Shown here: positions 17,838-25,850 of the stretch, piece after piece
Layout: every line of letters starts with the position of its first letter
Position numbering within the stretch: position 1 is the first letter of the stretch
Assembly: GCA_965224235.1 (NCBI GenBank)
Contig: CBDCYP010000002.1
Coordinates: forward strand, 1,736,001 to 1,800,000
DNA length: 64,000 bases
Direction of reading: 5' to 3'
Source: G958295935 sp965224235
Lineage (GTDB): Bacteria > Chloroflexota > Dehalococcoidia > Lucifugimonadales > Lucifugimonadaceae
The notes under the pieces: generated by a model
Told to the model about the DNA's origin: nothing
Database searches by the model: none
The model's input: only the letters and a program-made list of their open reading frames with translations
Made by a program: the position numbers and the translations under genes

Positions 17838-18797
17838 TTGACTGACCGGACCAGCGATCTGGATTGGCCGCCTGCCACGTCTACCCCGCGCCGGCCTCTG
17901 ACGCTGCGCGCGGGGCTGGCCGCCCTGCTATTTTCGATACTTTGGGGCGGCAATCCGGTCGCCATCAAGGCGGGGCTTGACGATTCGCCGCCGCTGCGAC
18001 TCGGCTGGTTGCGCTTCGTCATCGGCGGCATCGTGGTGCTCGCCTGGGCGGTGTGGACACGGCGGCCCCTCGACATGGCGCGACACGAACGGAAGCCGCT
18101 CTTTTACCTGGGCTGCCTGTTTGCGATTCAACTGGCGTTCATGAACATCGGCCAGGACTTTACGACCGCCGGCCATGCAGTAGTCATCACCGCTACGTTC
18201 CCACTCTGGACCAGCGTGCTAGCGCACTTCTACGTGCCCGGGGACCGGCTGTCGAAGGGCAGGTTTGCCGGGGCGATGGTGGCGTACGGAGGCGTTTTGG
18301 TCCTGTTTTCGAGGGCCCTCGGAAACCCCGGCGGTTTTCTGGTTGGCGACTTCCTGCTGCTCGTGTCGGCCATCCTGCTCGGCGCCAGGCAGATATACCT
18401 GTCCAACTCGTCACAGAGGATCGAACCGCAAAAGTTGCTCATGTCGCAGTCGGTGGTCGGGACTGTGACGTTTGTGGCGGCAAGCCTGATGCTGGAACCC
18501 GACCCATACAGCTGGACCGCCCGGCTCATCACTGCCCTTATGTATCAGGGAGTGGTGATAGCCGGGTTCGGGTTCATCGGCGCATTGTGGCTGCTTCAAC
18601 GCTACCTGCCATCCAGGGTCACCGTCATGTCGTTGGTACAGCCGGTGTTCGGGGTGCTGTTCAGCTGGAGGGTGCTGGGAGAGACGGTCGGACCGGAACT
18701 CTACGCCGGCGCCGCGTTGGTCATCGCCGGGTCGCTCATGGCACAGCGGGCTGGGGCCGCAAAAAGTACGGCGCCCGATGGATGTCGCCAGACGTAA
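17838..18797 (+). CDS. EamA/DMT-family membrane transporter
   Basis: 319 aa, ten predicted membrane helices arranged as two EamA repeats. Recognisable blocks are ALLFSILWGGNPVAIKAGLDD in the first repeat and RVTVMSLVQPVFGVLFSWRVLGE in the second. Such proteins export or exchange small metabolites; the substrate is not predictable. The best start is the TTG at 17838, since no in-frame ATG occurs before the first helix. It follows an aminotransferase gene by 315 nt and is not obviously in an operon with it. Confidence 0.8.
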   Translation: MTDRTSDLDWPPATSTPRRPLTLRAGLAALLFSILWGGNPVAIKAGLDDSPPLRLGWLRFVIGGIVVLAWAVWTRRPLDMARHERKPLFYLGCLFAIQLAFMNIGQDFTTAGHAVVITATFPLWTSVLAHFYVPGDRLSKGRFAGAMVAYGGVLVLFSRALGNPGGFLVGDFLLLVSAILLGARQIYLSNSSQRIEPQKLLMSQSVVGTVTFVAASLMLEPDPYSWTARLITALMYQGVVIAGFGFIGALWLLQRYLPSRVTVMSLVQPVFGVLFSWRVLGETVGPELYAGAALVIAGSLMAQRAGAAKSTAPDGCRQT

Positions 18798-18807
18798 CCT
18801 CAGACCA

Positions 18808-18831
18808 GTAGCGGCGCCTCTTGTGGGCGCC
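18808..18831 (-). repeat. Interspersed short palindromic repeat, copy D (inverted)
   Basis: GTAGCGGCGCCTCTTGTGGG then CGCC; reverse complement of the family consensus. Sits right after the EamA stop. Confidence 0.6.
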
Positions 18832-18847
18832 GTGGGGCCGGAGAGGG

Positions 18848-18957
18848 GTGACGCACACACCCAACACGATTGCCCAGTTGACAGCGTTGCGTCGTCGTGA
18901 ATAGGGGAGGGTGAAAACGAGTGACGCACACACCCAACCCGATTGCCCAGTTGACAG
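18848..18957. repeat. Pair of 37-bp direct repeats upstream of the Fur-family gene
   Basis: Two copies, 18848-18884 and 18921-18957, differing at one base. Each begins GTGACGCACACACCCAAC and ends GATTGCCCAGTTGACAG. The end supplies a TTGACA hexamer that could serve as a -35 box; the second copy lies 65 nt before the Fur-family start. Either a small mobile repeat or a duplicated promoter/operator segment. Confidence 0.7.
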
Positions 18958-19021
18958 GCGGTCTGGCCGGTGGCAATCTTTGTCCTGAATTCTTATTTGC
19001 AATTTGTCGGAATTATGAATA

Positions 19022-19462
19022 GTGGCAATTAAAGACGATCCCGCCGAGTTGATCCGGTCGGCCGGCCGCAAGGTGACCAACGCCCGGCTCACCGTTGCGG
19101 AGGTTTTGAGGCTCAGCGAAACCCATATGACGGCGCCCCAGGTGCTAGGGAACGTGGAAGGCGCGGGAGTGCATGTCGACAAGTCGACTGTCTACCGTGT
19201 GCTGGCCGATCTGCGGGACCTTGGGCTGGTTGCGGAGTCGAGGTTTGGCGCCGGCGAGGCGAACTACGAGTGGATCGCCGATTCGAACCACCACCACCTG
19301 TACTGTTCGATCTGCCGCGAGACCTTCCCGCTTGACGATGACCTGATAGATCGTATTACGAAGGACGTTTACAAGATGTACGGTTTTTCCGCCGACCTGA
19401 GCCATACAGTGCTGGCCGGCGTGTGCGGGCAGTGCTTCGAAAGGTCAGGCGCAGCGAAGTGA
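19022..19462 (+). CDS. Fur-family metal-responsive repressor
   Basis: 146 aa, GTG start. Winged helix with VTNARLTVAEVL and KSTVYRVLADLRDLGLV (recognition helix), a His-rich metal-binding stretch NHHHLYC and two Cys pairs (CSIC near 98 and CGQC near 138) for structural zinc. Its stop TGA overlaps the ATG of cbiM (TGATG), so regulator and transporter are translationally coupled, which argues that it senses the metal moved by that transporter (nickel or cobalt, less likely zinc). An AT-rich region just upstream (GAATTCTTATTTGC ... GGAATTATGAAT) may be its operator. Confidence 0.85.
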   Translation: MAIKDDPAELIRSAGRKVTNARLTVAEVLRLSETHMTAPQVLGNVEGAGVHVDKSTVYRVLADLRDLGLVAESRFGAGEANYEWIADSNHHHLYCSICRETFPLDDDLIDRITKDVYKMYGFSADLSHTVLAGVCGQCFERSGAAK

Positions 19463-20178
19463 TGGCCCGGCTGTCCGGCATTCTTGCGCCAATCACCCAG
19501 TTGCGTCCCGCGGTGCGTACGCTCCACGCCCCCGACGGCTTTTTCAGTCTCGCAGTGGTCGCCATAACGTGGGCGATTTCGGCCCCCGTCATTTACCTCT
19601 CGCTGCGGCAGGCAGGCCAGCGACTAAACGAGCGCGCGGTTCCGGCGTTGGGAGTGTTGGCAGCGTTCATATTTGCGGCGCAGATATTGAACTTCCCGGT
19701 GGCAGGCGGCACGTCCGGTCACCTGATCGGCGCCGCGCTCGCCGCCATCATCCTTGGGCCGTGGGCCGCCGTGGGGGTGATGACCGCTGTCGTCGCGCTG
19801 CAAGCCATCCTCTTTCAGGACGGCGGCCTCGTCGTCATGGGCGCAAACCTGCTCAACATTGCCATCATCCCCGTTTTCACCGCCTGGGTCGTGTTTTCGC
19901 TCGGCCGGCGGGTCGCCGTCTCCCGCGGCAAGCTCCTCGTCCTGGTCGGCATCTGCGCCTGGTTGTCGGTCGAGGCTGGCGCGCTCGCCACGGCAGTCGA
20001 ACTGAGCCTCTCCGGCACATCGCCCTTCATCATCGTTGCGTCCGGGATGCTGGGGACGCATGCCCTGATCGGACTGGGCGAGGCGTTGATTACAGCAGGC
20101 GCCATTGCGGTGATCTACAGCGCTAAACGCGAGTTATTGATGAACAGGGGCCTCGTCTTTGTGGCGGTGTCGAAGTGA
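19462..20178 (+). CDS. cbiM: ECF transporter substrate-binding membrane subunit, CbiM/NikM family
   Basis: 238 aa from the ATG overlapping the regulator's stop. The family signature (M)H-x-PDGF appears as TLHAPDGFFSL, followed by membrane helices and GGTSGHLIGAALAAIILGPWAA, the classic CbiM metal-cage segment, and GANLLNIAII. Role: capture of Ni2+ or Co2+ in the membrane. Oddity: in typical CbiM the His is residue 2 and part of the metal site at the free amino end, whereas here about 24 residues precede it unless translation begins at the in-frame GTG four codons before the His. First gene of the M-N-Q-O set. Confidence 0.85.
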   Translation: MARLSGILAPITQLRPAVRTLHAPDGFFSLAVVAITWAISAPVIYLSLRQAGQRLNERAVPALGVLAAFIFAAQILNFPVAGGTSGHLIGAALAAIILGPWAAVGVMTAVVALQAILFQDGGLVVMGANLLNIAIIPVFTAWVVFSLGRRVAVSRGKLLVLVGICAWLSVEAGALATAVELSLSGTSPFIIVASGMLGTHALIGLGEALITAGAIAVIYSAKRELLMNRGLVFVAVSK

Positions 20179-20465
20179 AACTGCGTTGGTGGGCCGCCGC
20201 GTACCTCGTGGCGCTAGCTCTCGTGCTTCTGGCGCCGCTGGCGTCTTCCGACCCCGACGGTCTCGAACGGGTGGCCGCGAACCAGGGGTTTGCCGAATCG
20301 GCAACAGACGCGCCCTTCTCGGTGATGGCCGGGTATCTGTTTCCGGCGATCGAAAACGAGACCGTAGCGGTTCTACTGGCCGGATGGGTGGGCGTCACGG
20401 CGATCTTCCTGTTGGCTGGCGGTCTCGCCCTTGCCGCGCAAAGACGCCGCTCTCTCCGCGGCTGA
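20175..20465 (+). CDS. cbiN: PDGLE-domain membrane protein (CbiN-like component)
   Basis: 96 aa, overlapping cbiM by 4 nt. An N-terminal membrane helix (AAAYLVALALVLLAPLA) leads to SSDPDGLERVA, the PDGLE signature, and a C-terminal helix (VAVLLAGWVGVTAIFLLAGG). PDGLE proteins replace or accompany CbiN as the small accessory subunit in Co/Ni ECF transporters. Position between cbiM and cbiQ supports this. Confidence 0.85.
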   Translation: MKLRWWAAAYLVALALVLLAPLASSDPDGLERVAANQGFAESATDAPFSVMAGYLFPAIENETVAVLLAGWVGVTAIFLLAGGLALAAQRRRSLRG

Positions 20466-20484
20466 ACAGTCGTCAGACGGCAAC

Positions 20485-21285
20485 ATGTCTGCCCACGGGG
20501 TGTCCCTCGACCGGTACGTAAACGTCCGAAGCCCGATTCACAGCGCCGACGCGCGGCTGAAGTGCGGCGCGGCAGTGCTGTTCATCCTTGCGGTGACGTC
20601 GCTGCCGGTGGCGAGCTGGGAGTTTCTGGGCGCGTTCTGGGCCGGAGCGTGGCTTTCTGCGCTGCTGTCGCGAACGGGTCTTGCCCGTATCGCGAGGCGC
20701 TCCTTTATCGCCCTTCCCTTTGTGTTGGTGGCTGTCCCGTCAATCTTCTCGATCCAGGGCCGAGTCCTGCAGGCATGGGAGCTGGGGCCTGTCACACTGA
20801 CGCCTACGCATGAGGGCCTGATGTTCGTGGCAACGATCATGTTGAAGGGATGGATCGCGATAACTGCGACCGTCGTGCTTGCAGCCACCACGCGTTATCT
20901 GGACATCGCCGCGGCCCTTCGTTGGTACCGCGTGCCCTCCCTTTTGGTTGCGGTGATGGAGATGATGTACCGATACGTGTTCCTCCTGGGTGGCGAGGTG
21001 CGGCGGATGCTCGCGGCCCGTCAAGCCCGGTCGGCGGCGCTACCGGATCTCAGGCCCGGCGGGACAGTGACGTGGAGGGCGAAAGTGGCAGGCCAGATGG
21101 CCGGTTCGCTCTTCATCAGGACTCTGAATCGCGGCGAACGAGTGCACATGGCGATGACATCGCGCGGTTACGACGGCGGAGCGACGGCGGCCTCAATGCG
21201 GAATTTGACGGCGGGCGAAGCGGTCGTGCTCGCCGCGTTTACCGCGGCTCTGATCGCTGCCGCGGTCGCCGCAAGGGTTATCTGA
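20485..21285 (+). CDS. cbiQ: ECF transporter transmembrane subunit CbiQ (T component)
   Basis: 266 aa from the ATG at 20485 (MSAHGVSLDRYVNV), 19 nt after the previous stop; a longer frame from 20431 would overlap it. Contains the CbiQ start (SPIHSADARLKCGAAVLF), several membrane helices and the two Ala-Arg-Gly-type coupling helices in the C-terminal part (AARQARSAALP, MTSRGYDGG) that bind the ATPase. Energises the CbiM subunit. Confidence 0.88.
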   Translation: MSAHGVSLDRYVNVRSPIHSADARLKCGAAVLFILAVTSLPVASWEFLGAFWAGAWLSALLSRTGLARIARRSFIALPFVLVAVPSIFSIQGRVLQAWELGPVTLTPTHEGLMFVATIMLKGWIAITATVVLAATTRYLDIAAALRWYRVPSLLVAVMEMMYRYVFLLGGEVRRMLAARQARSAALPDLRPGGTVTWRAKVAGQMAGSLFIRTLNRGERVHMAMTSRGYDGGATAASMRNLTAGEAVVLAAFTAALIAAAVAARVI

Positions 21286-21286
21286 C

Positions 21287-22018
21287 GTGGCAACCGCGAA
21301 CCGCGTCGCTGTCCGCGTTAGCGGCCTGCGATATTCGTACCCCAACGGTGTATCCGGCCATGCCGCGCTGAACGCCGTGGACCTCACGGTCATGGAGGGT
21401 GAAAAGGTGGCGCTGCTCGGCCCTAACGGGGCGGGGAAGACGACGCTCCTGCTGCACCTTAACGGCTTGCTACGGGGCAGTGGGCATGTCGAGGTGTTCG
21501 GGCGGTGCGTCATGGACGCCGGGAAGACCGAGTTGGCCAGGATCAGGGCCCGGGTGGGACTGATATTTCAGGATCCTGACGACCAGCTGTTTTCCAATAC
21601 CGTGGCCGAAGACGTTGCGTTCGGGCCGGTCCACATGGGGCTCGATCCGAACGAAGTTAAGGCGAGGGTCGAATCGGCGATGGCCGATGTCGGCCTGTCG
21701 CGATTCGGGGACCGCGCTCCGTATCACCTGAGTGGCGGCGAGAAACGTAGGTCGGCCATCGCCACTGTTCTGTCGATGCGGCCGGACATTATCGTCGCCG
21801 ACGAGCCGTCGGCAGGACTGGACCCCAGGGCGAGGCGTGAACTCATCCGCCTGATCGAGTCGTTGCCGCAGACTTTGTTGGTGGCCACGCACGACGTGGA
21901 CCTTGCGCGGGCGGTTCTGCCGAGATGCGTAGTAATGAACAACGGCCGAGTAGTAGCCGACGGACCGACGGCTGAACTAACGGCCAGCCAGGAGTTCCTC
22001 GAATCCTGCGGCCTGTAG
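21287..22018 (+). CDS. cbiO: ECF transporter ATPase CbiO
   Basis: 243 aa, GTG start one base after cbiQ ends. Walker A GPNGAGKTT, Q-loop FQDPDDQLF (the form typical of ECF ATPases), signature LSGGEKRR, Walker B IIVADEPSAGLD and switch His in THDVD. Completes the CbiMNQO-like importer; expected to act as a homodimer on the cytoplasmic face. Confidence 0.92.
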   Translation: MATANRVAVRVSGLRYSYPNGVSGHAALNAVDLTVMEGEKVALLGPNGAGKTTLLLHLNGLLRGSGHVEVFGRCVMDAGKTELARIRARVGLIFQDPDDQLFSNTVAEDVAFGPVHMGLDPNEVKARVESAMADVGLSRFGDRAPYHLSGGEKRRSAIATVLSMRPDIIVADEPSAGLDPRARRELIRLIESLPQTLLVATHDVDLARAVLPRCVVMNNGRVVADGPTAELTASQEFLESCGL

Positions 22019-22138
22019 GGCCTGGGGAGAGGGCTGAGTGGAATGAATGAAGGCGTAGAGCTCGGCCAGGTCGTGCATATGATGCGGCTCTAGCGCCTTG
22101 TGGCTGCTGCCGGTGACGACGCTGTCCCTCGTCCGTCC

Positions 22139-22434
22139 TCAGATCGGGACTTCGATAAATTCCCCGGCGCGCGTTTCATCAAGGACCGTACGAATCTCTT
22201 CCATTCACAGTTGGATGTTGGGCCATGCGGTAGAGAGCAGGACTACGACGGTAAACCGTCTGCCTGCCAGATTCTGCTGGTGTCGCATATTCTGAGCGGT
22301 GGCAATGAGGACTTCGTAGCCCTCCTGCCCGGCCTTCTCAATCAGGGCTCCATTACCTAGGCTGTGTCCACCAAGTGCCCAGCGAGATGCTGCCGCAGAG
22401 GCACGGGCGTACCCTGATCGAACAGAATCTTCAA
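22139..22434 (-). pseudogene. DUF5615 PIN-like toxin, decayed
   Basis: Begins with TTG overlapping the antitoxin's TGA stop. Reads LKILFDQGTPVPLRQHLAGH then VDTA and stops; about 20 bp corresponding to YELGW-type residues are missing, and the frame resumes as LGNGALIEKAGQEGYEVLIA, NMRHQQNLAGRRF, VVVLLSTAWPNIQL. A second stop (TGA where Arg CGA is expected) splits off MEEIRTVLDE and GEFIEVPI. The blocks match DUF5615 PIN-like nucleases, the usual partner of DUF433. Two independent lesions make this a clear pseudogene. Confidence 0.75.
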
Positions 22435-22658
22435 GATTGCGCTGGAGATCTAAGGGCCTTCGCTTCGTGCTCAAGGACGGCTCTGACCTTCCACTCGTCC
22501 ACTCCCTGGAACCAGTCCAGAAATTGTTCCGTGGTGGCCCCGCTACCGAGGTTCTCGAAGAGGGCGTATATGGGTACCCTGGTTCCGGCGAAGACCCAAG
22601 CCCCGCTGAGCTTGTCCGAACGGCATTCTACCGCAGAGCACGTCTCCCAGTTCGTCAT
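22431..22658 (-). CDS. DUF433-domain antitoxin
   Basis: 75 aa with GTRVPIYALFENLGSGATTEQFLDWFQGV, the DUF433 helix-turn-helix-like core found in antitoxins paired with PIN-like DUF5615 toxins. ATG with GGGAGGTAACC just upstream. Complete, while its toxin partner downstream is decayed. It starts only a few nt after the GNAT gene ends, so the three may be one transcript. Confidence 0.78.
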   Translation of the reverse strand: MTNWETCSAVECRSDKLSGAWVFAGTRVPIYALFENLGSGATTEQFLDWFQGVDEWKVRAVLEHEAKALRSPAQS

Positions 22659-22662
22659 ACGG

Positions 22663-23067
22663 TTACCTCCCTTGAATCGGGTTTTTCCTGATTATCATGG
22701 CCCGGCCCGCCTTGAACCCAAGCCTCTCGTAGAATCCCTGAACGTCTTCGTCGCAGATCAGATCGATTGCGTTGATCGCCTTCAGCTTTGCCATCATACG
22801 TCTCATCAGTTCAGTGCCGATGCCCTTCCGCTGCCATTGAGGTAACACTTCGAGATTAGGGATGTGGGCACAGGAAACACCGTCAGTGATTGCAGTGATG
22901 AACCCAACCACTCCGCAATTCTCCGAGAGCGCCAGAACGAGGAGATCACTCCCCTCGAGGATCTTCATATGATCCTCTGGAGACGGCCGATTGGGCCACC
23001 CCAAGAAAAAGCCCTGAAGATCGTTCGGACCAATTCCGTCAGTAGTGTCCTGGTAAGTAATCGACAT
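22663..23067 (-). CDS. GNAT-family N-acetyltransferase
   Basis: 134 aa. GNAT fold with GVVGFITAITDG (strand beta4 region), the acetyl-CoA loop LPQWQRKGIGTELMRRMM and the C-terminal GFYERLGFKAG motif. Substrate unknown. It lies directly upstream of the DUF433/DUF5615 pair. GNAT proteins can act as toxins, but this one lacks a DUF1778-type antitoxin beside it, so a toxin role is not supported. Confidence 0.82.
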   Translation of the reverse strand: MSITYQDTTDGIGPNDLQGFFLGWPNRPSPEDHMKILEGSDLLVLALSENCGVVGFITAITDGVSCAHIPNLEVLPQWQRKGIGTELMRRMMAKLKAINAIDLICDEDVQGFYERLGFKAGRAMIIRKNPIQGR

Positions 23068-23094
23068 CGTCGTGCCCCGGGATCAGCAATCCGG

Positions 23095-23205
23095 CTGGGC
23101 TCTATGCCTTCGGTCAGGAGGTTGTGGGTGAAAAGTTGACCTCGCACGTCGAGTCACGGCGGGAGATTTAGCCGCCGCGTTTCCTTACAGCAAACAGTTT
23201 AACGG
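23095..23205 (-). pseudogene. Remnant of the 5' end of a second RM gene
   Basis: Minus-strand sequence from about 23205 to 23095 matches 10728-10843 closely over leader and first ~15 codons: CCGTTAAACTGTT, GGCGGCTAAATCTCCCGCC, GACTCGACGTGCGAGG, then MRGQLFTHNLLTEGI against MPGQLFTHYFLTDGI. Homology ends right after and the GNAT gene follows. Because the non-coding leader is shared too, this is a copy of the whole locus start, not chance similarity. Confidence 0.7.
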
Positions 23206-23878
23206 GGGTGAAAGGGGGGCTGACGTTGGGGAGGTCTGGCGCTGCGCCTTGGGGGGTTGGATGCTTGGCTTTGGCGGAGGGCGGGATTCGTACAGAGGTC
23301 TATTTGACTATGGATATGGAGCCATATGGGCTTTAGTCCCACGCTCTGTTCCACAGTCTTGACGCGCTTGGGCTACCCGCGGAGAGGAAGAATTTAGGCC
23401 TGGGTGGCTTTTCGTGGATTGCAGGAGAACTCCCAAGGAGGGAGAGACAGGCGTCAGCCTCGGCGCGGACGGGGTGAAAGGCGCTGGTATCGGTGAAGAT
23501 AACGACGGGACCACTTCAGACTTGGAATCCTCCGACAAGCGCACGGTTCGGCGCTTTGTCGTTCAGGGTGAGGTACCCGTCGAAAGTTGGGGCGAGCTTT
23601 TCCGGCGCTTCGTCGACCCCGCAGCGCGGATGCCTTTGAAGAAACCTGGACTCGGTGTGCGGTTCGAGATGGCCCTTCCCAACGACGGCGCGCTGAGTTA
23701 GGACGACGCGGTCCTCAAGGCGATGAGAGAGGCGGCTCATCCCCAGCCGTCGTTATGCACACTGTGATTTCTGCCGATTAGACTTCTTCGTCCGCAGTAA
23801 GGATTACTAGCCAGATCCTTCTGCTGGTATGATACCGCTCATCCGGGAAACTCTCCCGTACAAGATTGTTGGCCGACG
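23206..23878. other. Gene-poor stretch with a possible decayed gene fragment
   Basis: The only protein-like part is on the plus strand, about 23540-23745: RRFVVQGEVPVESWGELFRR, then LGVRFEMALPNDGALS, a TAG, and DDAVLKAMREAA in the same frame. It resembles the C-terminal end of large defence-type ATPases (DUF499/Swt1-like), with a nonsense codon where Leu is expected. This identification is weak. The rest shows no structure I can name. Confidence 0.3.
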
Positions 23879-24043
23879 ATGAGCGCCGGAGAATTGCAGC
23901 CAATGACCCACCTGATGCGCCAGTATCTCTTCAATCACATGGGCATGACGAAATTCGGGACCGGAGTTCCAACGGGCGTGAATCGATGCCAGTGGTGTTG
24001 TAAGGGTCGGAAAAAGGCGTCGAACTGCATAGGAACCGGGTGA
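23879..24043 (+). CDS. Possible small Cys-containing protein upstream of the NHL gene
   Basis: 54-codon frame MSAGELQPMTHLMRQYLFNH to GTG-stop, ending 7 nt before the NHL start. It has a CQWCC cluster and a basic tail. No known family. Close spacing suggests co-transcription, but the ribosome site is poor, so it may be chance. Confidence 0.3.
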   Translation: MSAGELQPMTHLMRQYLFNHMGMTKFGTGVPTGVNRCQWCCKGRKKASNCIGTG

Positions 24044-24050
24044 CTGGCAT

Positions 24051-25082
24051 ATGACACTGGCAGATTTGAAAGTTCAGACCGGGCGGCTCGCATATAACCG
24101 CACGATTGGCGTCACGGCGATGGCTGGCCGCGGTTTTTACTACCCCACGGACAGCGTCACCGGAGGTGACGGCCGTCTGTATGTACTTAACCGCTCGTTA
24201 GATAATAACCAGCGAGGCATTCGTGTCACGGTGATGGACTTGGACGAGGGATACTTTGGAACGTTTGGTTCATACGGCAAAGGAGACGGCCAATTCATCT
24301 GTCCGAACTCGATTGCCATTGACAGAGAACAACGGGTGTTCATCAGTGATGACTACCTGAATCGGATAACCGTCATGTCGACCGGTGGGGAATTTATCGC
24401 CAGTTGGGGAGAGGCTGGAGGCGGAGACGTGCAATTCGACGGCCCCAACGGGTTGGCGATCAACTCAGCCGGTGAACTGCTCGTGGTGGATCACCGCAAC
24501 AACCGCATCCAGCGGTTCACGAGTGACGGAGAGTTCCTTGGCAAATTTGGCGACGCCGGTTCCGCTGGAGGACAGTTCAACCTGCCGTGGGGGATCTTTG
24601 CCTGTCAGGATGGCCACATCCTCGTCGCCGATTGGGGCAACGACCGCGTGCAAAAGCTCTCGCCTGATGGAGAGTTCGTCGCGGCCTACGGGAGCCCGGG
24701 CCGGGGTGAAGGCGAGTTCCACCGGCCGGCGAGTATTTGCGTCGATGAAGACGGATACATCTACGTGGCCGACTGGGGGAACCATCGCGTGCAGGTATTG
24801 GATCCGGAGGGCGGATTCGTGCAGTCACTGAGAGGCCAGGCGACGGTCTCGAAGTGGGCCCAGGAATGGCTCGACACCAATGTTGAGGAAGCCGCCGCAA
24901 GAGCACGGGCGAATCTCAATCTCACTCCTGACCTTTTTGACGGAGACCCTCACGAAGAGTCATCCCACATCGAGAAATACTTCTGGGGGCCATCGTCCGT
25001 GATATTGGATGGCGACCAACTTTACGTGGTGGACAGCAGCCGTCACAGGGTGCAAGTCTTTGATGTACAAACGTCCGGTTAA
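24051..25082 (+). CDS. NHL-repeat beta-propeller protein
   Basis: 343 aa with at least five NHL repeats, visible as blocks such as GDGQFICPNSIAIDREQRVFI, GPNGLAINSAGELLVVDHRN, FNLPWGIFACQDGHILVADW, FHRPASICVDEDGYIYVADW and a last repeat ending VVDSSRHRVQVFD. A helical insertion (KWAQEWLDTNVEEAAARARA) separates the last two blades. No signal peptide. NHL propellers are protein- or ligand-binding scaffolds, sometimes peptidyl-glycine lyases; catalytic residues are not evident here. A truncated paralogue, about 70% similar by eye, lies at 49.3-50.06 kb. Confidence 0.85.
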   Translation: MTLADLKVQTGRLAYNRTIGVTAMAGRGFYYPTDSVTGGDGRLYVLNRSLDNNQRGIRVTVMDLDEGYFGTFGSYGKGDGQFICPNSIAIDREQRVFISDDYLNRITVMSTGGEFIASWGEAGGGDVQFDGPNGLAINSAGELLVVDHRNNRIQRFTSDGEFLGKFGDAGSAGGQFNLPWGIFACQDGHILVADWGNDRVQKLSPDGEFVAAYGSPGRGEGEFHRPASICVDEDGYIYVADWGNHRVQVLDPEGGFVQSLRGQATVSKWAQEWLDTNVEEAAARARANLNLTPDLFDGDPHEESSHIEKYFWGPSSVILDGDQLYVVDSSRHRVQVFDVQTSG

Positions 25083-25277
25083 GTAATCCGACCGCCGGGG
25101 CGTGCGAGGATAAGACGTTACGACGTATTTACGCCAGACGACCCAGAAGACTGTTTTCGGCGCCAGCGCTCTCAGAGACTACCGCGGGAAGTTCACGTAA
25201 CCGCCCAAAGCCGACTAGACGTGGACTTGGTGACCGGAGCCGACGATCGGATTTCGCTGTTCTGACTTCTCTTCAGG

Positions 25278-25532
25278 TTAGCCGGTCAGGTAGTCCGCCC
25301 ACTGCTGCATCAGAGCGCGGAGACGCTCAAACAGATCGGAACGGGCGTAAGCCTGTTCGGTCGAATTGCCAAGGACATGGGCAAGCGCTGCCTCTGATAC
25401 AGCCCAAGAGGTGTCCGTTTGCTCCAGCGCCCAGTTCTTGAAGCTGCTGCGGAAACTGGGAACGGTCGCACGCTCCGCCAGGCCGGTTGATCGGAGAACC
25501 TTCGCCAGCGTCATGTCGGACATCGGCGATTC
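25278..25532 (-). pseudogene. Tyrosine recombinase (phage/ICE integrase) C-terminal stub
   Basis: About 84 codons: SPMSDMTLAKVLRSTGL, FRSSFKNWALEQTD (catalytic Arg box; the usual His-Gly before it reads Pro-Ser), EAALAHVLGN (His box) and AYARSDLFERLRALM (with the nucleophile Tyr). The N-terminal ~300 residues are gone; upstream is a stop. It lies 57 nt past the 3' end of tRNA-Ser with its missing N-terminus facing the tRNA, the standard layout for P4-type integrases that insert into tRNA 3' ends. Marks a lost integrative element. Confidence 0.75.
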
Positions 25533-25588
25533 TCAAGATAAATTAAGAGGTCTTGAGAGACAATACGGGGCAGGTCCGGAATGATTAT

Positions 25589-25678
25589 TGGCGGAGGGGG
25601 CGGGATTCGAACCCGCGATGCCGTTGCCGGCATACCGGTTTTCAAGACCGGCGCATTCAACCGCTCTGCCACCCCTCC
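25589..25678 (-). tRNA. tRNA-Ser (anticodon TGA)
   Basis: Minus strand, 90 nt including encoded CCA. Acceptor GGAGGGG/CCCCTCC, discriminator G, anticodon stem CCGGT/ACCGG with loop CTTGAAA (TGA), long variable arm ATGCCGGCAACGGCAT and T-arm GGGTTCGAATCCC. Its 3' end is the probable attachment site of the element whose integrase stub follows. Confidence 0.95.
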
Positions 25679-25850
25679 ACGCCTGTAATCAAGTGTAATA
25701 GTAGTGACCGGTCGTTGCTGTCATCGCAGAACGTGGTGCGATTCGGGGGAATTCAGGCGGCGCAGCGGGCACGTCGACTCAATCGTCTTCACATGTGGCC
25801 GGTTATGAAAACGCCGGTTCAGGTCTATTCGGGCAATATTGTGCCGTCGG

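Noticed and set aside
22663..23067. GNAT toxin of a type II toxin-antitoxin pair
   Set aside because: No DUF1778-type antitoxin adjacent; the neighbouring DUF433 already has its own PIN-like partner.
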